Of a stretch of 64,000 nt of DNA, positions 1-12,491 are shown one piece after another; within the stretch, counting starts at the first letter, position 1, and the number at the start of each line of letters is the position of its first letter. The position numbers and the translations under genes were made by a program. Source of the DNA: Nepenthes gracilis (lineage: Eukaryota; Streptophyta; Magnoliopsida; Caryophyllales; Nepenthaceae); contig BSYO01000024.1 in NCBI GenBank assembly GCA_033239525.1, forward strand, positions 8,331,991 through 8,395,990, written 5' to 3'. Below the pieces are notes generated by a model. The model had not been told where the DNA came from, searched no databases, and saw nothing but the letters and a program-made list of their open reading frames with translations.

Positions 1-1643
1 AAAATCTAAGAAAGGATTGACAATCAAATCAATGAAGATGCGAGAGGAGCATAAGGGTCTAAAAGAAATGAAGGGATATTATCAAAGTTTTTATATTCAC
101 AGAATTTATCATTCTTAGAAATACAAAAGTCACTTAATTATGGGATCATAACACTAATAACCTTTATATTCAATGCAATAACTAAGAAAGTAACAAAATT
201 AAGAGTGTGGTTCAAATTGGGTACATTCATGAAGAGATGGTACAAGAAAGTAAGTACAACAAAAAATTTTTATAAGAAAATAATCAGGCACCTTTTTGTG
301 GAGACTTTCATAGGAAGATTGGTTGAAAACTATGAAAGATGAAACTTAATTAATAGTGTAAATAACTGTAAGAGCGATTTCTTCTCAAAATGACTCTGAA
401 AGAAAAGCATAGATGAACCAAATACCAATAGAATCAAGAATAGGGCAAAACTTATATTCAGCGTGAGCATTTTGTTAGAAAATGTAATGATGTGAACAAT
501 AAGATACAATACTCATTTATTAAAATTCGTTCAAAAAGGAGATGTAGATATATTTCACAGCATTTTTAGAATAGAAGAATTTGATAGTTTGATCGAATTG
601 AGTTTTGATCATTTATCAAAAATTATGAAAGGTATGAAGTACTTCATTGAAATCATATATATGGTAAATACATATATAGTGAGAATGATTATTAACAAAG
701 ATAATAAAGTAACGAAACTTGCTCTAAGTTGGAACAGAAGGAGAACCCTAAAAATTAGAATGAGCCAAATCAAAAAGTACAAAAGTCAAAAAGTTACTTT
801 TATTAAACGATAAAAATAACTTAGCCTAAGTAATTATAAAAAAGTAAATACTGAATATGAGGTAAAGAGGGGTGGTTAAATCATCTGTGCAAAAGATTGT
901 AGGAGATAGTAGCAGCAAGTAGAAGAGTGGAGGTTAGATGTAAAAGATATAGAGATGTACGCTTAAAAAGACATCCAATTTTATCCCTAGTCCCAATAGG
1001 CTAGCCCATCTTCTAATCTTATAAATCATAATATTTGTGAGAAAACATTAAGAGAAAATTATTTTCAATTAGTTAACTAACAAATAAAAGATTAAGAGAT
1101 AAGTTATGGTAAGTATTAAAAATATAAAGATTGCGTGTAGATACATGGACAACATGAGTGGCAGACATATAAGAATTATCAACAATATATAAAAGAGGGC
1201 GTTAGGTGAAAAACGTATTATGGGATATCAACGATATGTTAGATGTTATATAATTACAACAACAAATTTGATAAGCTAAGAGGAAGATATACTTGATGAG
1301 ACGGATAGTGCAGTGAAAGTACGATATTAAACATGGTTGACTATTGCCTCCAAATTAATTGTAGTATGAGATGATGGTATAGGTGCAAGATCTATCATAA
1401 CAATAGAGGCGGCAAACATAAATTTCTGGGAGATTTTACAATTTCTAGAATCCCCAAAATCCTTAGCTTTCCTTTTAAAACAGTCAAAAATATAATGTCC
1501 TTTTTCTTCACAATAATTGTATTTGCTATTGAAATAATATAAAAAAGAGGAAGTAAAACCACAATCAGAATGACAGAGTTAGGTGATGTAGAAGTCATGA
1601 TTGTATTAGTGAAACAAAGACGACAAGTCTTTTGATTGGCCAA
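1..1643 (-). pseudogene. Eroded copia-type retrotransposon remnant with gag zinc knuckle
   Basis: This stretch is AT-rich and without long reading frames. On the minus strand at about 1480-1530 it reads NYCEEKGHYIFDCFKRK, which resembles the CCHC zinc knuckle of copia gag (C-x2-C-x4-H-x4-C) with the first Cys apparently changed to Tyr. Downstream on the same strand the translation is full of stops and keeps only hints of the protease/GAG-pre-integrase region. It lies in the same orientation as the PBS-like and LTR-like pieces at 2.4-3.0 kb, so it may be the body of one decayed element. The short frames at 589-813 and 1395-1643 are not considered genes. The family is only weakly supported. Confidence 0.4.
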
Positions 1644-2640
1644 ACTTCTAATACATCTAATAAAGTTTAAATTTTAACTAAAATTAGATAACATTATCAT
1701 TAGAGAAATTGTAGGCGATTGGCAAAAAAATCTAAGCGAGTTAGGTATTCTGAAATTTTGGATGGAGGTTATAAATAGAAGGAACATATATATTGATAAA
1801 TTAAGATATTATTTTACAGTGAATTCCTATTTATTCTTTAAGACACTAGTTGAATTCTTTTAATATCTCCTTGCCTATTTTTATGGGTTTGAATTTTGTT
1901 CTAATAACAAAACGTCAAAGTCTGTGACCAATAAAGAAAACAAACATTTATTGTGTATAAGTATTATATCTATTTTCATCCAAAATAATTTTAATCAAAT
2001 GAACAATATCATTTAAAAAAGACATAATAAAAAAAACAATAATACTGATCCAATGGTAATAACAAGTACAAAAGATGGGGTTGGGAGGCTATTGAAGAAT
2101 TGTTAAAGATGTGCCAAAAAATTGCCGAAAATTTGTCGAAAAAGTCATCGGAGAATGTCACAAGGCATTGGAATGTTGGTGGAATATCACAAGATCACTC
2201 ACCAAGAAAGTTGTCGGCGATCGAAGACGATAGTGTGAGGAGGTTGGCGGAGAGTGGAGATGGATGGCCGGCAAAGGTGGGCCAAAAACTAAGAAGTGAA
2301 ATAGGACAAGACCACTGAATGGGCTGCGGAAACCAAAGATACATGTGGAATGATAATGAAGAGAGAGATTCTATGTTTGTAATGCAACTAGCCACAATTG
2401 AAACCATGTCGCATTTAGTTAATGACTACTCTATAAGCGATGCCATTGAGGAGCAACAATAGGCGTGTTATGTTAGTATCAGTACCATCTTTGATACCGC
2501 TTGTTGATATCAGCACCAACTCTTATATCACTTGTTGGGGTTTGACATCCGGATCCATCCGATCCAATAGCAACGGAATACTCGAACCCTCTCGTCATCA
2601 TCAACCACCATTTAGTAAGAATAAGGAATAAAGAGATGAA
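1644..2640 (-). other. Degenerate region with a copia-like primer binding site
   Basis: No gene is recognised. At about 2470-2520 the minus strand reads GCGGTATCAAAGATGGTAC and nearby GGTGCTGATATCAAC, which resemble the copia PBS complementary to initiator tRNA-Met (TGGTATCAGAGC) with several mismatches. This fits an LTR/internal junction of a minus-strand copia whose gag remnant lies at lower coordinates. The small frames at 2100-2318 and 2440-2631 have no recognisable domain. Confidence 0.3.
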
Positions 2641-2762
2641 TAGTATTTTTTACGTGAAAATCTCTTCTTAACTAAGGAAAAAAATTACGGGATATAAAAT
2701 TCACCAATAGATCCATTATATAAAATGGTTACACAAATCTAGAGATAGAATACAAACAACCA
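2641..2762. repeat. Direct repeat, copy 1 (short LTR-like unit)
   Basis: This 122-bp stretch, starting TAGTATTTTTTACGTGAAA, is repeated about 190 bp downstream. The two copies differ mainly by short missing stretches in copy 1 rather than by substitutions. It may be part of a copia LTR. Confidence 0.7.
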
Positions 2763-2831
2763 CCGACAGTACACAAGTAAGAATAAGAATAAAGAGAATA
2801 CAAAACCTCACTATGCTCTCTCTTTCTTCAC

Positions 2832-2961
2832 TAGTATTTTTACGTGAAAATCTCTTTGTTTTAACTAAGAAAAAAATGCTCCTCATGGTGATATAAAATT
2901 CACCAATAGATCCATTATATAAAATGGTTACAACAAATCTAGAGATAGAATACAAACAACC
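2832..2961. repeat. Direct repeat, copy 2 (short LTR-like unit)
   Basis: This is the partner of the repeat at 2641-2762 and ends in the same GAATACAAACAACC. It is a little longer than copy 1 because it holds bases missing there, for example in the A-rich stretch before GATATAAAATTCACC. Downstream, 2962-3206 is unique sequence without a recognised gene. Confidence 0.7.
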
Positions 2962-3206
2962 TGCCCGGCCCATAACGGTCGACTACAAGTCCTGGACCAT
3001 GTGTCCTTTGGTTATCACAAGAGACCTCCGACATTTCCGCGCGTGATGAAATCCCAAAGAATCTAGAGCACTCACCATGCCCACGGCGAGAATACAAAAC
3101 CTCGTCAACTATTTCCCCGTTACCATCTTTTTCATTTCACGGTATTTACTTTCTCTCTTTCTTCTACTCTTTCTCCTCGATCTCGGACGTTGATCGGAAT
3201 CAGTGA

Positions 3207-3943
3207 TATTCTTCATAAATCCTCAATGATAAATTAATTTGTTGGATTACATCAAGATAGTTAGACCCAACATGTTATAGGTGGCCTCGCTGGAAAGATG
3301 AAGAACAGTTTAATGGTCGTCTTTGAGGGTCTGTGAGAGCATCACTGATGGGTTGATGCTGGAAAGGAGAAAAGACGAAACTGATGCCGAAAAGGAAAAG
3401 GCAAGGAAGCCAGTGAAATGAACCGATGCCGAAGAAGGGTGAGAAACACGAATCTAAAGCCCGAATCTGAGGCTATAGAACATAAGCCCGAGGATCGATT
3501 TGGGAAACTGATGTGGCCATGGTGGTCGCGCAATAGTACAATCATGCAATGGTGAGTCTCATTGAACACTGAGAGAGAAAACAAATCAAACGAAGGGAAG
3601 AGATCACAGGGACAATTATTGCTCTGATATTTTATGAAAATAATCGAAGAAGAGAGAAATAAAATTTTTGTATTTTGTATATATCAAATTTTACATTGAG
3701 CCATTTTTTTAAAAAAATGAGATAGTCTAAATTTGAAAAAAAAAATAATAATTATTATTATATAAACTATCTAAATTTAAAAATATTAATAATTTAATTT
3801 TAAAATAATATAATTTTAATATACATGAAGAATATAATATGCATAATAAAAAATGATATTTTATCCTTAATAATTATATCAATAAGCCTCTAATGTCATA
3901 TTATAAAAATCAACAAAATCAAATTTGGATAATTTTATAGTAG
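3207..3943 (-). mobile_element. Copia LTR-PBS-gag-start fragment, copy A
   Basis: This is one of two near-identical fragments; the other is 5221-6077. On the plus strand, 3621-3634 reads GCTCTGATATTTTA, a decayed reverse complement of the copia PBS TGGTATCAGAGC. The element therefore runs on the minus strand, with LTR sequence above 3635 and the start of the internal region below 3621. The minus strand has a gag-like start (MATSVSQIDP in copy B); the frame is broken here by many short deletions relative to copy B. Both copies end at the same place internally (TATTCTTCATAAATCC), which points to a segmental duplication or a family of internally deleted elements. Confidence 0.65.
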
Positions 3944-5220
3944 CCTTTCAAATGCCTAGCATGCATAAATACAACCTACCAGACCTTGAACGAATATTGA
4001 GAAAAAAGAGAGATGCTTGAGATGAAAGAGAGGAGTACAAAAAATTTGAATCTTAAGATTTTTTAATACAACACCAACAACTTTGGGAGAGTTTGTCACA
4101 AAGTGTGAGTAATGGTGAGGCATCTCGCGTAGGTCACTAGGCAAAAAATTATATTTGGAGCTTATTATTCTATAAATCTTCCTCCTTTGATGATTCCACC
4201 ATGTGATCCTTAAGCGGGCTTGCCTTTTCACTAGTAGTTTCGCTTCCGTGAGTAGCCAATAGCTCATAACTTAGAATTCCCGCGGAGATTGAGAAAATTT
4301 GGCGTATACCGAATTTTGTCAATATCCATAAGCGGCAAAAGCGTGGATGCCATTATTGCTGGCCGTCTAATGGATTGTGGGTAGAGGTCAAGTCTCTTTT
4401 GACCATCTGGTGTCCTTAGACCCATCACAAGAGACCTCGTTAAAGCAATCATTCTTGGTTTCTTCGACTCAATAATGGCCTCCAATTTGATGGGATACCC
4501 ATGACGTTTGAGACGGAAATGTAGGCCATGTCCTCGATCGTTGACCCACTATGCATAACCCACATCTCCAAGACGTGCAGTCCATCTGATGTTTACCACC
4601 ATCCATAATTTCCGTCTTGCCATTTCGAAATTACTTGGTGATTCTAAGGAAGAATACCACGATGGGCCAGCGTGGCCATTCCCGGTTTCGGAGACGAAGA
4701 AAACGCGGCCATTAATTAATGAAAAGAGAAAAAGAGTTGCCTGAACCCTTTAGCTTCTCGCGTTTAAGTTTTTCCTTACCCTTTCTCTTCGGTTCTTCGA
4801 CTTCTTGATCAATCTTGAAACCTAGCTCTTTTACCATGGCCTCTTATCATCAAGAGAATGACATTAAAGCTTTGTCCGATCAACCTCCTCCACGGGTCCA
4901 TCACTTTACTGAGGGCTTGGCCTCATTCATCATCCAACAAGCATTGATCGTCCGATTCTCACTTCATCAGAAGTATCTCTATATTATGTGCATTTTTGCC
5001 AACCTCCTATTAATCAAAATCAAACTGCTTTCTTCAAAGGTGTGGGGGCTGGACCATCCGCCAGTGGCGATTAAGTTAATAAATCATTAACATGATTTTT
5101 GGTTTCCCGTGAAGAGACAAGGAAATCGCAGGAGTCTCCATCCGATTGTTCAAAAACGCATTTGGTGAGGATGATGAATTTATTCATTATCAATACTGTT
5201 TGAAAAGTTTCGCTTTGATT
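3944..5220. other. Spacer between the two copia fragments; unrecognised ORF
   Basis: No known gene is seen. A plus-strand frame with a good start context (ACCATGGCC, ATG at 4836) runs to 5090 and begins MASYHQENDIKALSDQ. Neither the protein nor any splice partner is recognised. A minus-strand frame at 4264-4485 is equally without recognisable domains. The region may be host sequence or internal sequence of a small element flanked by copies A and B. Confidence 0.3.
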
Positions 5221-6077
5221 TATTCTTCATAAATCCTCCAATGATAAATTAATTTGTTGGATTACATACAAGATAGTGACTAGACCCAACATGTTATAGG
5301 TCACAGTGGCCTCGCTGGAAAGATGAAGCACTACAGTTTAATGGTCGTCTTTGCCAAGGGTCTGTGAGAGCATCACTGATGGGTTGATGCTGGAAAGGGA
5401 GAAAAGACGAAACTGATGCCGAAAAGGAAAAGGCAAGGAAGCCAGTGAAATGCAGAACCGATGCCGAAGAAGGGTGAGAAACACGAATCTAAAGCTGGCG
5501 AGTTCGAATCTGAGGCTATAGAACGAATCAATGCCGATCGAGGATCGATTTGGGAAACTGATGTGGCCATGGTGGTCGCGCAATAGTACAATGCAAGAGA
5601 AAACAACGAATAACGGAGGCAAGGCCAAGAAAGAGTGTAGCAGCAATGGCCAATGGCTAGAACGAGTCTCATGGAAGAGAGGAACAGTGAACACTGAGAG
5701 AGAAAACAAATCAAACGAAGGGAAGAGATCACAGGGACAATTATTGCTCTGATATTTTATGAAAATAATCGAAGAAGAGAGAAATAAATTTTTTTGTATT
5801 TTTGTATATATCAAATTTTACATTGAGCCATTTTTTTAATAAAAAATGAGATAGTCTAAATTTGAAAAAATTTATAATAATAATAATTATATAAACTATC
5901 TAAATTTAAAAATATTAATAATTTAATTTTAAAATAATATAATTTTAATATACATGAAGAATATAATATGCATAATAAAAAATGGTATTATATCCTTAAT
6001 AATTATATCAATAAGCCTCTAATGTCATATTATAAAATCAACCAAATCAAATCCTTACTTTGGATAATTTTATAATA
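5221..6077 (-). mobile_element. Copia LTR-PBS-gag-start fragment, copy B
   Basis: This is the longer partner of copy A (3207-3943). The reverse-complement PBS (GCTCTGATATTTTA) lies at 5746-5759. LTR sequence continues to about 6077 and the internal part runs downward to 5221. On the minus strand a frame starting MATSVSQIDP sits about 200 bp after the PBS, where copia gag normally begins. It stays open for roughly 65 codons and ends in a stop, with no gag domain beyond the first residues. The long overlapping frame at 5338-5814 is read as noncoding. Confidence 0.65.
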
Positions 6078-6109
6078 GCGCTTCTTCCTTTAGGCAATGC
6101 TGGAGGGTA

Positions 6110-6118
6110 AATATATAT

Positions 6119-6178
<60 letters not shown>

Positions 6179-6179
6179 G
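6110..6179. repeat. (TA)n microsatellite
   Basis: About 70 bp of almost pure alternating A and T with two short interruptions (AGTTTATA near 6121 and TAATA near 6157). Such runs are length-unstable and hard to assemble. Confidence 0.95.
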
Positions 6180-6359
6180 TATATTTACTTTAATGGGTAG
6201 CATTCAATTACGAAGGATTTGTAACTATGCAAGTTAGATAATATTACTGTTCTTTTCTTTGGAGGAATAATTATGCTTAATTATACGTACAAAAAAATAT
6301 TTGATCGTTTGTAGAGATTTTTCTAATAAACCCGATAAATCAACTTTCATAACATATCT

Positions 6360-8440
6360 TAATATGAACTAATTAAAAAAAATTATGTTTGGAGAATTAT
6401 TCTTATAAATTTTTAATCTAATAGGTCTAGTAGACTTGGGCTGGCCTAAGGCATGGCCCGTTGAAAAGTGAAGCCCATGTTGTGACCAACATTAAGTTGC
6501 TCCAGCGTTTTGGTCAAGGCAAACCAAGATCCGGGGAACACTTAGCGTAAGGGTGAGCCTAGAGAGTTGATAAAAGGTCATTTTCATTGCTTTTCTTTAC
6601 CACACAATCCATCTAAAAGAAAACCTAGACAGCAAAGTTTTGCGGATGGTTCCGTTGTGACTTTCGGAAAACCGATTTGTGGACCATTATTTACCATTAG
6701 GATTCTAAAAGTCACGCAAAGATTCAGGAAGTATCTGTACACACGGCTCCTCACGGGTCCGGTATTAATCAGGACCCTTCTACATAATATTGGGGCAATC
6801 TAAGAATGGCTCTAATGATACAACATCAAAATAGCGCGAAAGCCAAATAGCAGTATACTAAGGAGAGCCAAATAAATGTAGCCATATAGCCTTTGGTTGT
6901 TATCGATGCGATATAATGGGCCTTGGGCGGTTTAGTTAGTTCTTTTTTAGCACAACTGATAGCCAATATGAGCGTGGATACAACGAGGGGATCGGCATGG
7001 GGGCCTCCTAAGGTGGGAAGGTGATAGAGTTAATGCTGTTCCTCCAAGATGGGTTTTAGCGGGTCGGGAGGTAACCACCCCTAACACCCTCCCCTCAAGA
7101 GACCTGTGCAAACTTGGTGAGATGGCTGGTCCTCCGGTGACGGTTGAATCCCGTTGGAAGAAAAGGCCATGATAACCTAGGGGCGTTTAATCTCCAAACA
7201 TGCGGAGTGCAGGGGCCAGAGGGGCAAGAGGGAGAGCTGGACAGTGCCTCCTTAGCGTAGGCCGGGTGAAAGTCTAAGGCTTAAAAAGACTTTACGAGGC
7301 TCCCCATCGATCTATAAATCCCTCCTCCCCGATCCGAAGAAAAGGTTTTGCTTTATGTGGGAAGAAAAATGTTAAGAAGAGAAAGAATACATGAAGGGAG
7401 GTGATGGAATCGGGCATCTCCCCCTCGTGACGAAAAGTAGCGGCATCGTGGAAAAAGAATTCAAATGAACAAGTGAACTCAATCGGAAAGTATGAGAATC
7501 GGCATCTTTCACTTCGTAGGCAAGCCACTCGGGATCTCTGCGGAAAAGGAGATCGGTCCAGTCGATGGTACCATCTTGGAACACACGGTTCCAAATCTTG
7601 TCACTCAGATCTTTGAGTGAGGTAATCCCCACCTCCACGGGAGTAAGTCACTCGCCTCCACACAGGCTCGCTCTCGGACTGCTTTGTTGTCTACAAGAGT
7701 ATCGGGGATTTCTTCTCACCAGACTTTTGGAGCATAATCTTCTTTACTGCTTTTGGCTAGGAACTCAACCCCCTTTTCTATGCTGCATCAGCCACCCCTT
7801 TTGGTGGCAAGTGCAGGGATGGCTGGTCCCAAGATGTCAAGTGTAGTCCTCCGACTTTCCTAAGAAAAGGCCATGATAACCCCCCAATCTCCAAGCATGC
7901 TCAAAGGGGCAAGAGGGAGAGCAAGTGTTAGTTGTAAAGTCTAAGGAAGACTTTACCGGCCCTCGATCTATAAATCCCTTCTCCCCTGCGAAGAAAAGAA
8001 GAAAAATGGAAAAGGAATACAGAGAATTTGAGAGAAAAAGAATTCAAATGGACAAGTAACTCAAAAGTATTAATCTGCTCAGTTGCAAGCTGCTCAGTCT
8101 ATGAGTGCACTACCTTATAAGTCACTCAATCTATGAGTGCTCCACCTTGTAAGTCACTCAGCCTACAAATGCACCACTCGGAGCCTAATCGTCCATACTT
8201 CACTCAACCCCCCCTTTTTTATGTGCATCACACACCCCGCATCCTCCTATCATTCTTACCAATGTAAAACGTATATTGACTAGAATTTCGGATGATACAC
8301 CGATGAGTGAGTCCCGCTGCTCTCTAACATTTAGTGATTTTGTGATGTCATGCAAGATTTATATTACAAAGTGATAAATCAATAGCAATTTCAATAATTC
8401 TAATCGATGACAATATATCTAGTGACACATTACAATCAAT
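6360..8440 (+). mobile_element. Tat-like LTR fragment in unit A, with duplicated core
   Basis: The sequence matches the stretch 13370-14425 of unit B. Its 3' part resembles the LTRs at 23.8-25.1 and 32.9-34.1 kb, with a shared string around TTGACT.GAGTAT followed by a GAGTCC/GAGTCA block and ending near GTGACACAT. The core CCATGATAACC ... TCTATAAATCCC occurs twice (TATA-like boxes at about 7311 and 7968), so part of the LTR is duplicated. No PBS or internal domain follows, so this is an LTR relic. Confidence 0.55.
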
Positions 8441-9521
8441 AATTCATCAAAAAATTACTATATTTAAAATTTTAAATTGTTAGCAGAAAGAGTTAAAATA
8501 ATTATATATTATAATAATTTTATCGGTGCTGATTATGACCTATCGAGTTAGCTATTATAATCCTCGAATGGATGGCTCAGAGTTTATTTCTCCCATTAGA
8601 ATTTATGGTTTTAGATCAAGCCATGATAGTCTTGAATAGAATATTTTAAGCTAAAGAATTTAATATTTTTGCGTAGGTGACTAAGTCCAGATGTAACATT
8701 TGTTGACGTTAAAAATTTATCAAATCTGGCTCTTCGCCAACTGTTGAGATTGATGGAAATGCAAATTAATATCTTTAGACGTGAAAAGAGCTTTTATTCT
8801 GATTGAAGGAATCACATCGGTTGACTTTGTGCTCTAAATCGAGGTAATAGATCTAACCAAAGGGAATGATTTATAATAATAACAACGTAACGTACCAAAA
8901 AAATAATCCCTATGTTAAAGTTTGCATTTAATAATAGTCATAATGAGTAACAATGCCTTCGAAATGCGACCATTCTATAATATTAAATTTTAATAACATT
9001 ATCTTTTTACATTATTTTATATTTTATTAATGGGAAAAAATTATCGGTGCAAAAATCTATTCTCACTTGTATTTACTTATTCTATTGTTTTAAAGGTCTA
9101 ATTCTATGATTCACATGTAATCGTATTGGGATTTAAACCATTAATTTGAATTATGATGAAAAATCAACGACATAAAATAAAAAAATAATTACAAATAATA
9201 ATGAATGTCAAATTTTATATGAAAAATTTTATTTATAATGAGAAAAAAATTATGGGACAATACGTTTAAAATATGTCTACTATGTAATAAGATTAATTAT
9301 ACGAACCCAATAGATATATAAACTTAATACCTTATAACAAATAAGTCCAAATAATAAAAAATACAAAATAAAAGAGAAAATATAACTAATAAAACGTTTA
9401 TCTCAATTTTAAGAATAGCGTACATAAAGTCGGTGGAGATTAGAATATAATTCAAAACTTACTCGAATCCTTGAATCTTCCTCTTCTCTCTTTTCTCTCT
9501 CTTCCACTTCTTTTTCTCATT

Positions 9522-9526
9522 GAGTC
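9522..9526. repeat. Target-site duplication GAGTC, left
   Basis: GAGTC precedes the solo LTR and GAGTT (12487-12491) follows it. The empty site in unit B reads CATTGAGTCGATACTC at about 15877-15892. Confidence 0.75.
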
Positions 9527-9732
9527 TATAACATCCCAGATGTTTTAGGATTAATTAAAATTTTAAATTTAAATTTTGTGATAAATGCTTAATTATTTAG
9601 AAATTAAATAAAATAAAAATAATAAACAAAAATAAATATTTAATAGGATAAATAATTATATTAGACTTAGTAGACCTAAAATTTAATATTTAGATTAGCT
9701 AAATATTAAAGGGCCTAAATATCTATCTCAAA

Positions 9733-9773
<41 letters not shown>
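9733..9773. repeat. (AAT)n microsatellite
   Basis: About 13 consecutive AAT/TAA triplets inside solo LTR 1. Confidence 0.95.
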
Positions 9774-10679
9774 GTGAAGAAAATAGAGAGAGAGACAAGT
9801 GAAGAAGGAGAGGAAAGAAAGAGAAACTTCTAGCCAATTTGTGCTTCGCGATGGCTTCCTCTTCTCCAGCCAAACTGTTGGAACAACTAGAATTTATAAG
9901 CCAATTACCTTCTTCCTCTTGGTGGCTAACCTCATTTTCCGTCTATATATGGATACCCGTCAATTTTTCTATAAATAGAAGTCGAATCCTTTGAGAAGCA
10001 AAGAATAGAAAGAAAGGTTAGGCCACTGTTATTTTGCTGTCACCATCAATTAATTGATGCCGGAGAAGGTTGCCATGAATGTTCAAAGCCACCATCAACG
10101 TTAATTTGCACCGCTATTACAATGTCACAACAAATTAGATGTTGATTTGAGACTCATTTACAAATAATCTTCTAATTGTTACAAGTAAATCATCCTCCTC
10201 TCATTGTTGATGTTGATTCTCTCATTGCATGTCTAGATTTTGGAAAAAATTGACCTTATTTTATTACGAGCCAAAATGGGACAAAACAGAGCACACGGCT
10301 CTGATGGTGGGGTTCTAAAAACTTTACCATAAATTGGTTGTAAGAATTAGTATATTGTGCTACAAAGGAATCCTTATTTTACATTTTGTAAGATAAAAGT
10401 TATGATTTTCTCCATTTATGAAAATTGAATCGGGAAGGAAAACAAAGGACAATGCTCTGTTTTGGGCTACCGATTTCAAAATAGTGAATCGAGAGTCACA
10501 CGAAGCATAGTTTGGATTAATTTAATGTTTTGGACTTCTTTACTTAAATATGAAACTGAGTATTATATTGAAATTGGGTGAGAAATAGAGTGGGGGAAAA
10601 TCGAAATTGGGTGATAAATAGAGTCTCATGTTCCTCTTGTTGAAATGTCATATATAATCCATCCTATATTTATACGGAA

Positions 10680-10830
10680 GACAGTTTGTATATATACATG
10701 TGCATGTATATACATGTATAAATGTATTTATGGTATGCTGCGTGTGTTTATATATGTGTGAATATATGTATGTATATATATATCTATATACATGACAATG
10801 TGCCGTGAGTGTGTGTGTACATTGTGCGTG
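10680..10830. repeat. TG/TA-rich low-complexity tract
   Basis: Alternating purine-pyrimidine sequence of mixed TGTATA and GTGTGT units within solo LTR 1. The minus-strand frame covering it (10648-10983) is a His/Thr/Tyr-rich composition artefact. Confidence 0.8.
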
Positions 10831-12486
10831 AGTGTGCAGCAGTATGGAATGTGTGAAATTGTGTGTGCCGGCAGTGTTGCTGCCGTGTGGGTGTACACTA
10901 TTGGGTTTAGCTTGGGTGCTGTTATAGTGCATGTTGGTAATGTAAAGGTATGTGTTAAATAATGTAGGTATATGTGCTAGCAATATTTTGTGTACATAGA
11001 TGTGTTGTGTGTGGGAGAACTTGGGAATGTGGCCGTGAATGTTGAACCTTAGGGAACTAGGTATACATATATGTATAGATATAATTTTGAGACTAATTGA
11101 TTTATTAGGGGCTTTATCTATAAGTGATAATTTATTTATGGTATTAATAATAGGTTTTGATGGAGAACTAGTAAAATATTAAATTGATTAAAATATATTA
11201 TTTTCAGTTCACTTTTATCCTTTCATCATTCTATGATAATGCATTTGTGTTAATCTTGATAGTGTGAGTAGGGTTCTTATCAGTACCAAACGATATTTTT
11301 ATTATTGTACTTGCAAAACTTCTTTTACGTTATATTCGATTGCATAAATATTTAAATTATTGGTTTTCTACCGTCAAGATTGAGGAGAATATATAAAAAT
11401 ACTAAAATATCTAATTGAATGAAAAGTTACGACACCTTAACGTGGTATATACTTATCCAATATTAATTTCTGTATTATGATGATTATGAGATATATTGTT
11501 TATTGTGGATGGATACTTATAACCATATCACAATCGTAGGAGATGATATCAGGAATATCATTTGGTGAGAGGTATTACGGATAATATGGGTTTACTACGA
11601 ATAAAGCATCTAGGAGAACTGTAGGGGTAGTGAAGATATCATGAATAATTTCGTATCATTTACCCAACCGTTGGGGCGAAAATGTGTGGCCTTTGGTTCA
11701 CGGTGGCAGAATAAGGTCCAATGAGATTCATTGTAATATTTTATCATTGTTAATACCTCTTGAGTTTGTGATTTGATAGAATCCACGAGTTGTATTTAGT
11801 AAAATCATGTGTCAAATTTTATGATATTCGAATTCAATGAAATCCATATTGTTCATTGTTTTTTGATTTTTCATATCGTTCGTGCTGATATTCGGATAAG
11901 GCAATCCCTTTATTTCTTGTGAGATCGGATTCTGAGGGTATTCGCCTCTTATTAGTGAAATCTTATAATCTTTGTTATATTAGGGTTTGGAGTGTCCTGC
12001 CTTTCTTTTGCATTTAAATCTTAGTTATATCTATCTGTTAGATTTTTTTATTATTCATGACTCTTGGCATACATTATATATTATATATTTGAGACATTTA
12101 TTATCATTCATTATTTATTTTTAGATTTGTTATTACTTGTTAGGTATTTATCTTACTCTTACTATTTTTCTTTCTTTTAGAGTAGCAGGTGTAGACAATG
12201 ATGATTGTAGAGTTTGACAAAAGATTATGGCAAGAGAGATTGAGGCCTAGCGGGAAGAGTGTTAATTTTATACTCTAAATATACATTTTAATATTTTGCT
12301 TTATTTTGTTGAAATTTTTGGGGCTATGTATTTTTTTCATATTTATTGTTGATATGAGGACATTTATATTATTATATTTATATTTTTATAAGTTGTGGAT
12401 GTACCATATATTAATTTGAGACTTAAATTTTTTCGATGTGATTAGATTTAGGTATTAGTTGTGAATTTTTGGTTAAGGTCATCATA

Positions 12487-12491
12487 GAGTT
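12487..12491. repeat. Target-site duplication GAGTT, right
   Basis: This is the right-hand copy of the 5-bp target of solo LTR 1, one transition away from GAGTC. Confidence 0.7.

Larger units (their letters stand above)
9527..12486 (+). mobile_element. Solo LTR 1, 2,960 bp
   Basis: The boundaries follow from comparison with unit B, which is uninterrupted here. The insert starts TATAACATCCC (decayed TGTAACATCCC) and ends CATCATA (decayed CATCACA), flanked by a GAGTC/GAGTT duplication. There is no PBS, gag or pol, so it is a solo LTR. Near its 3' end a TTACTTGTTA...CTTACT block resembles the corresponding part of the LTRs at 29135-31695 and 53454-56935. The length and TGTAAC start suit long-LTR gypsy families such as Tekay/Del, but that lineage is inferred. 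It contains an (AAT)n run and a TG/TA-rich tract. Confidence 0.85.

Noticed and set aside
4815..5090. Plus-strand frame with good start context (MASYHQEND...)
   Set aside because: No recognised family, no splice partner and the C-terminal half looks like noncoding sequence; kept only as a note on the spacer.
5338..5814. 158-codon minus-strand frame, the longest in the window
   Set aside because: It spans the LTR/PBS/gag-start junction of copia copy B, has no conserved residues and its frame is destroyed in copy A.
10648..10983. 111-codon minus-strand frame rich in His, Thr and Tyr
   Set aside because: It follows directly from the TG/TA-rich low-complexity tract inside solo LTR 1.
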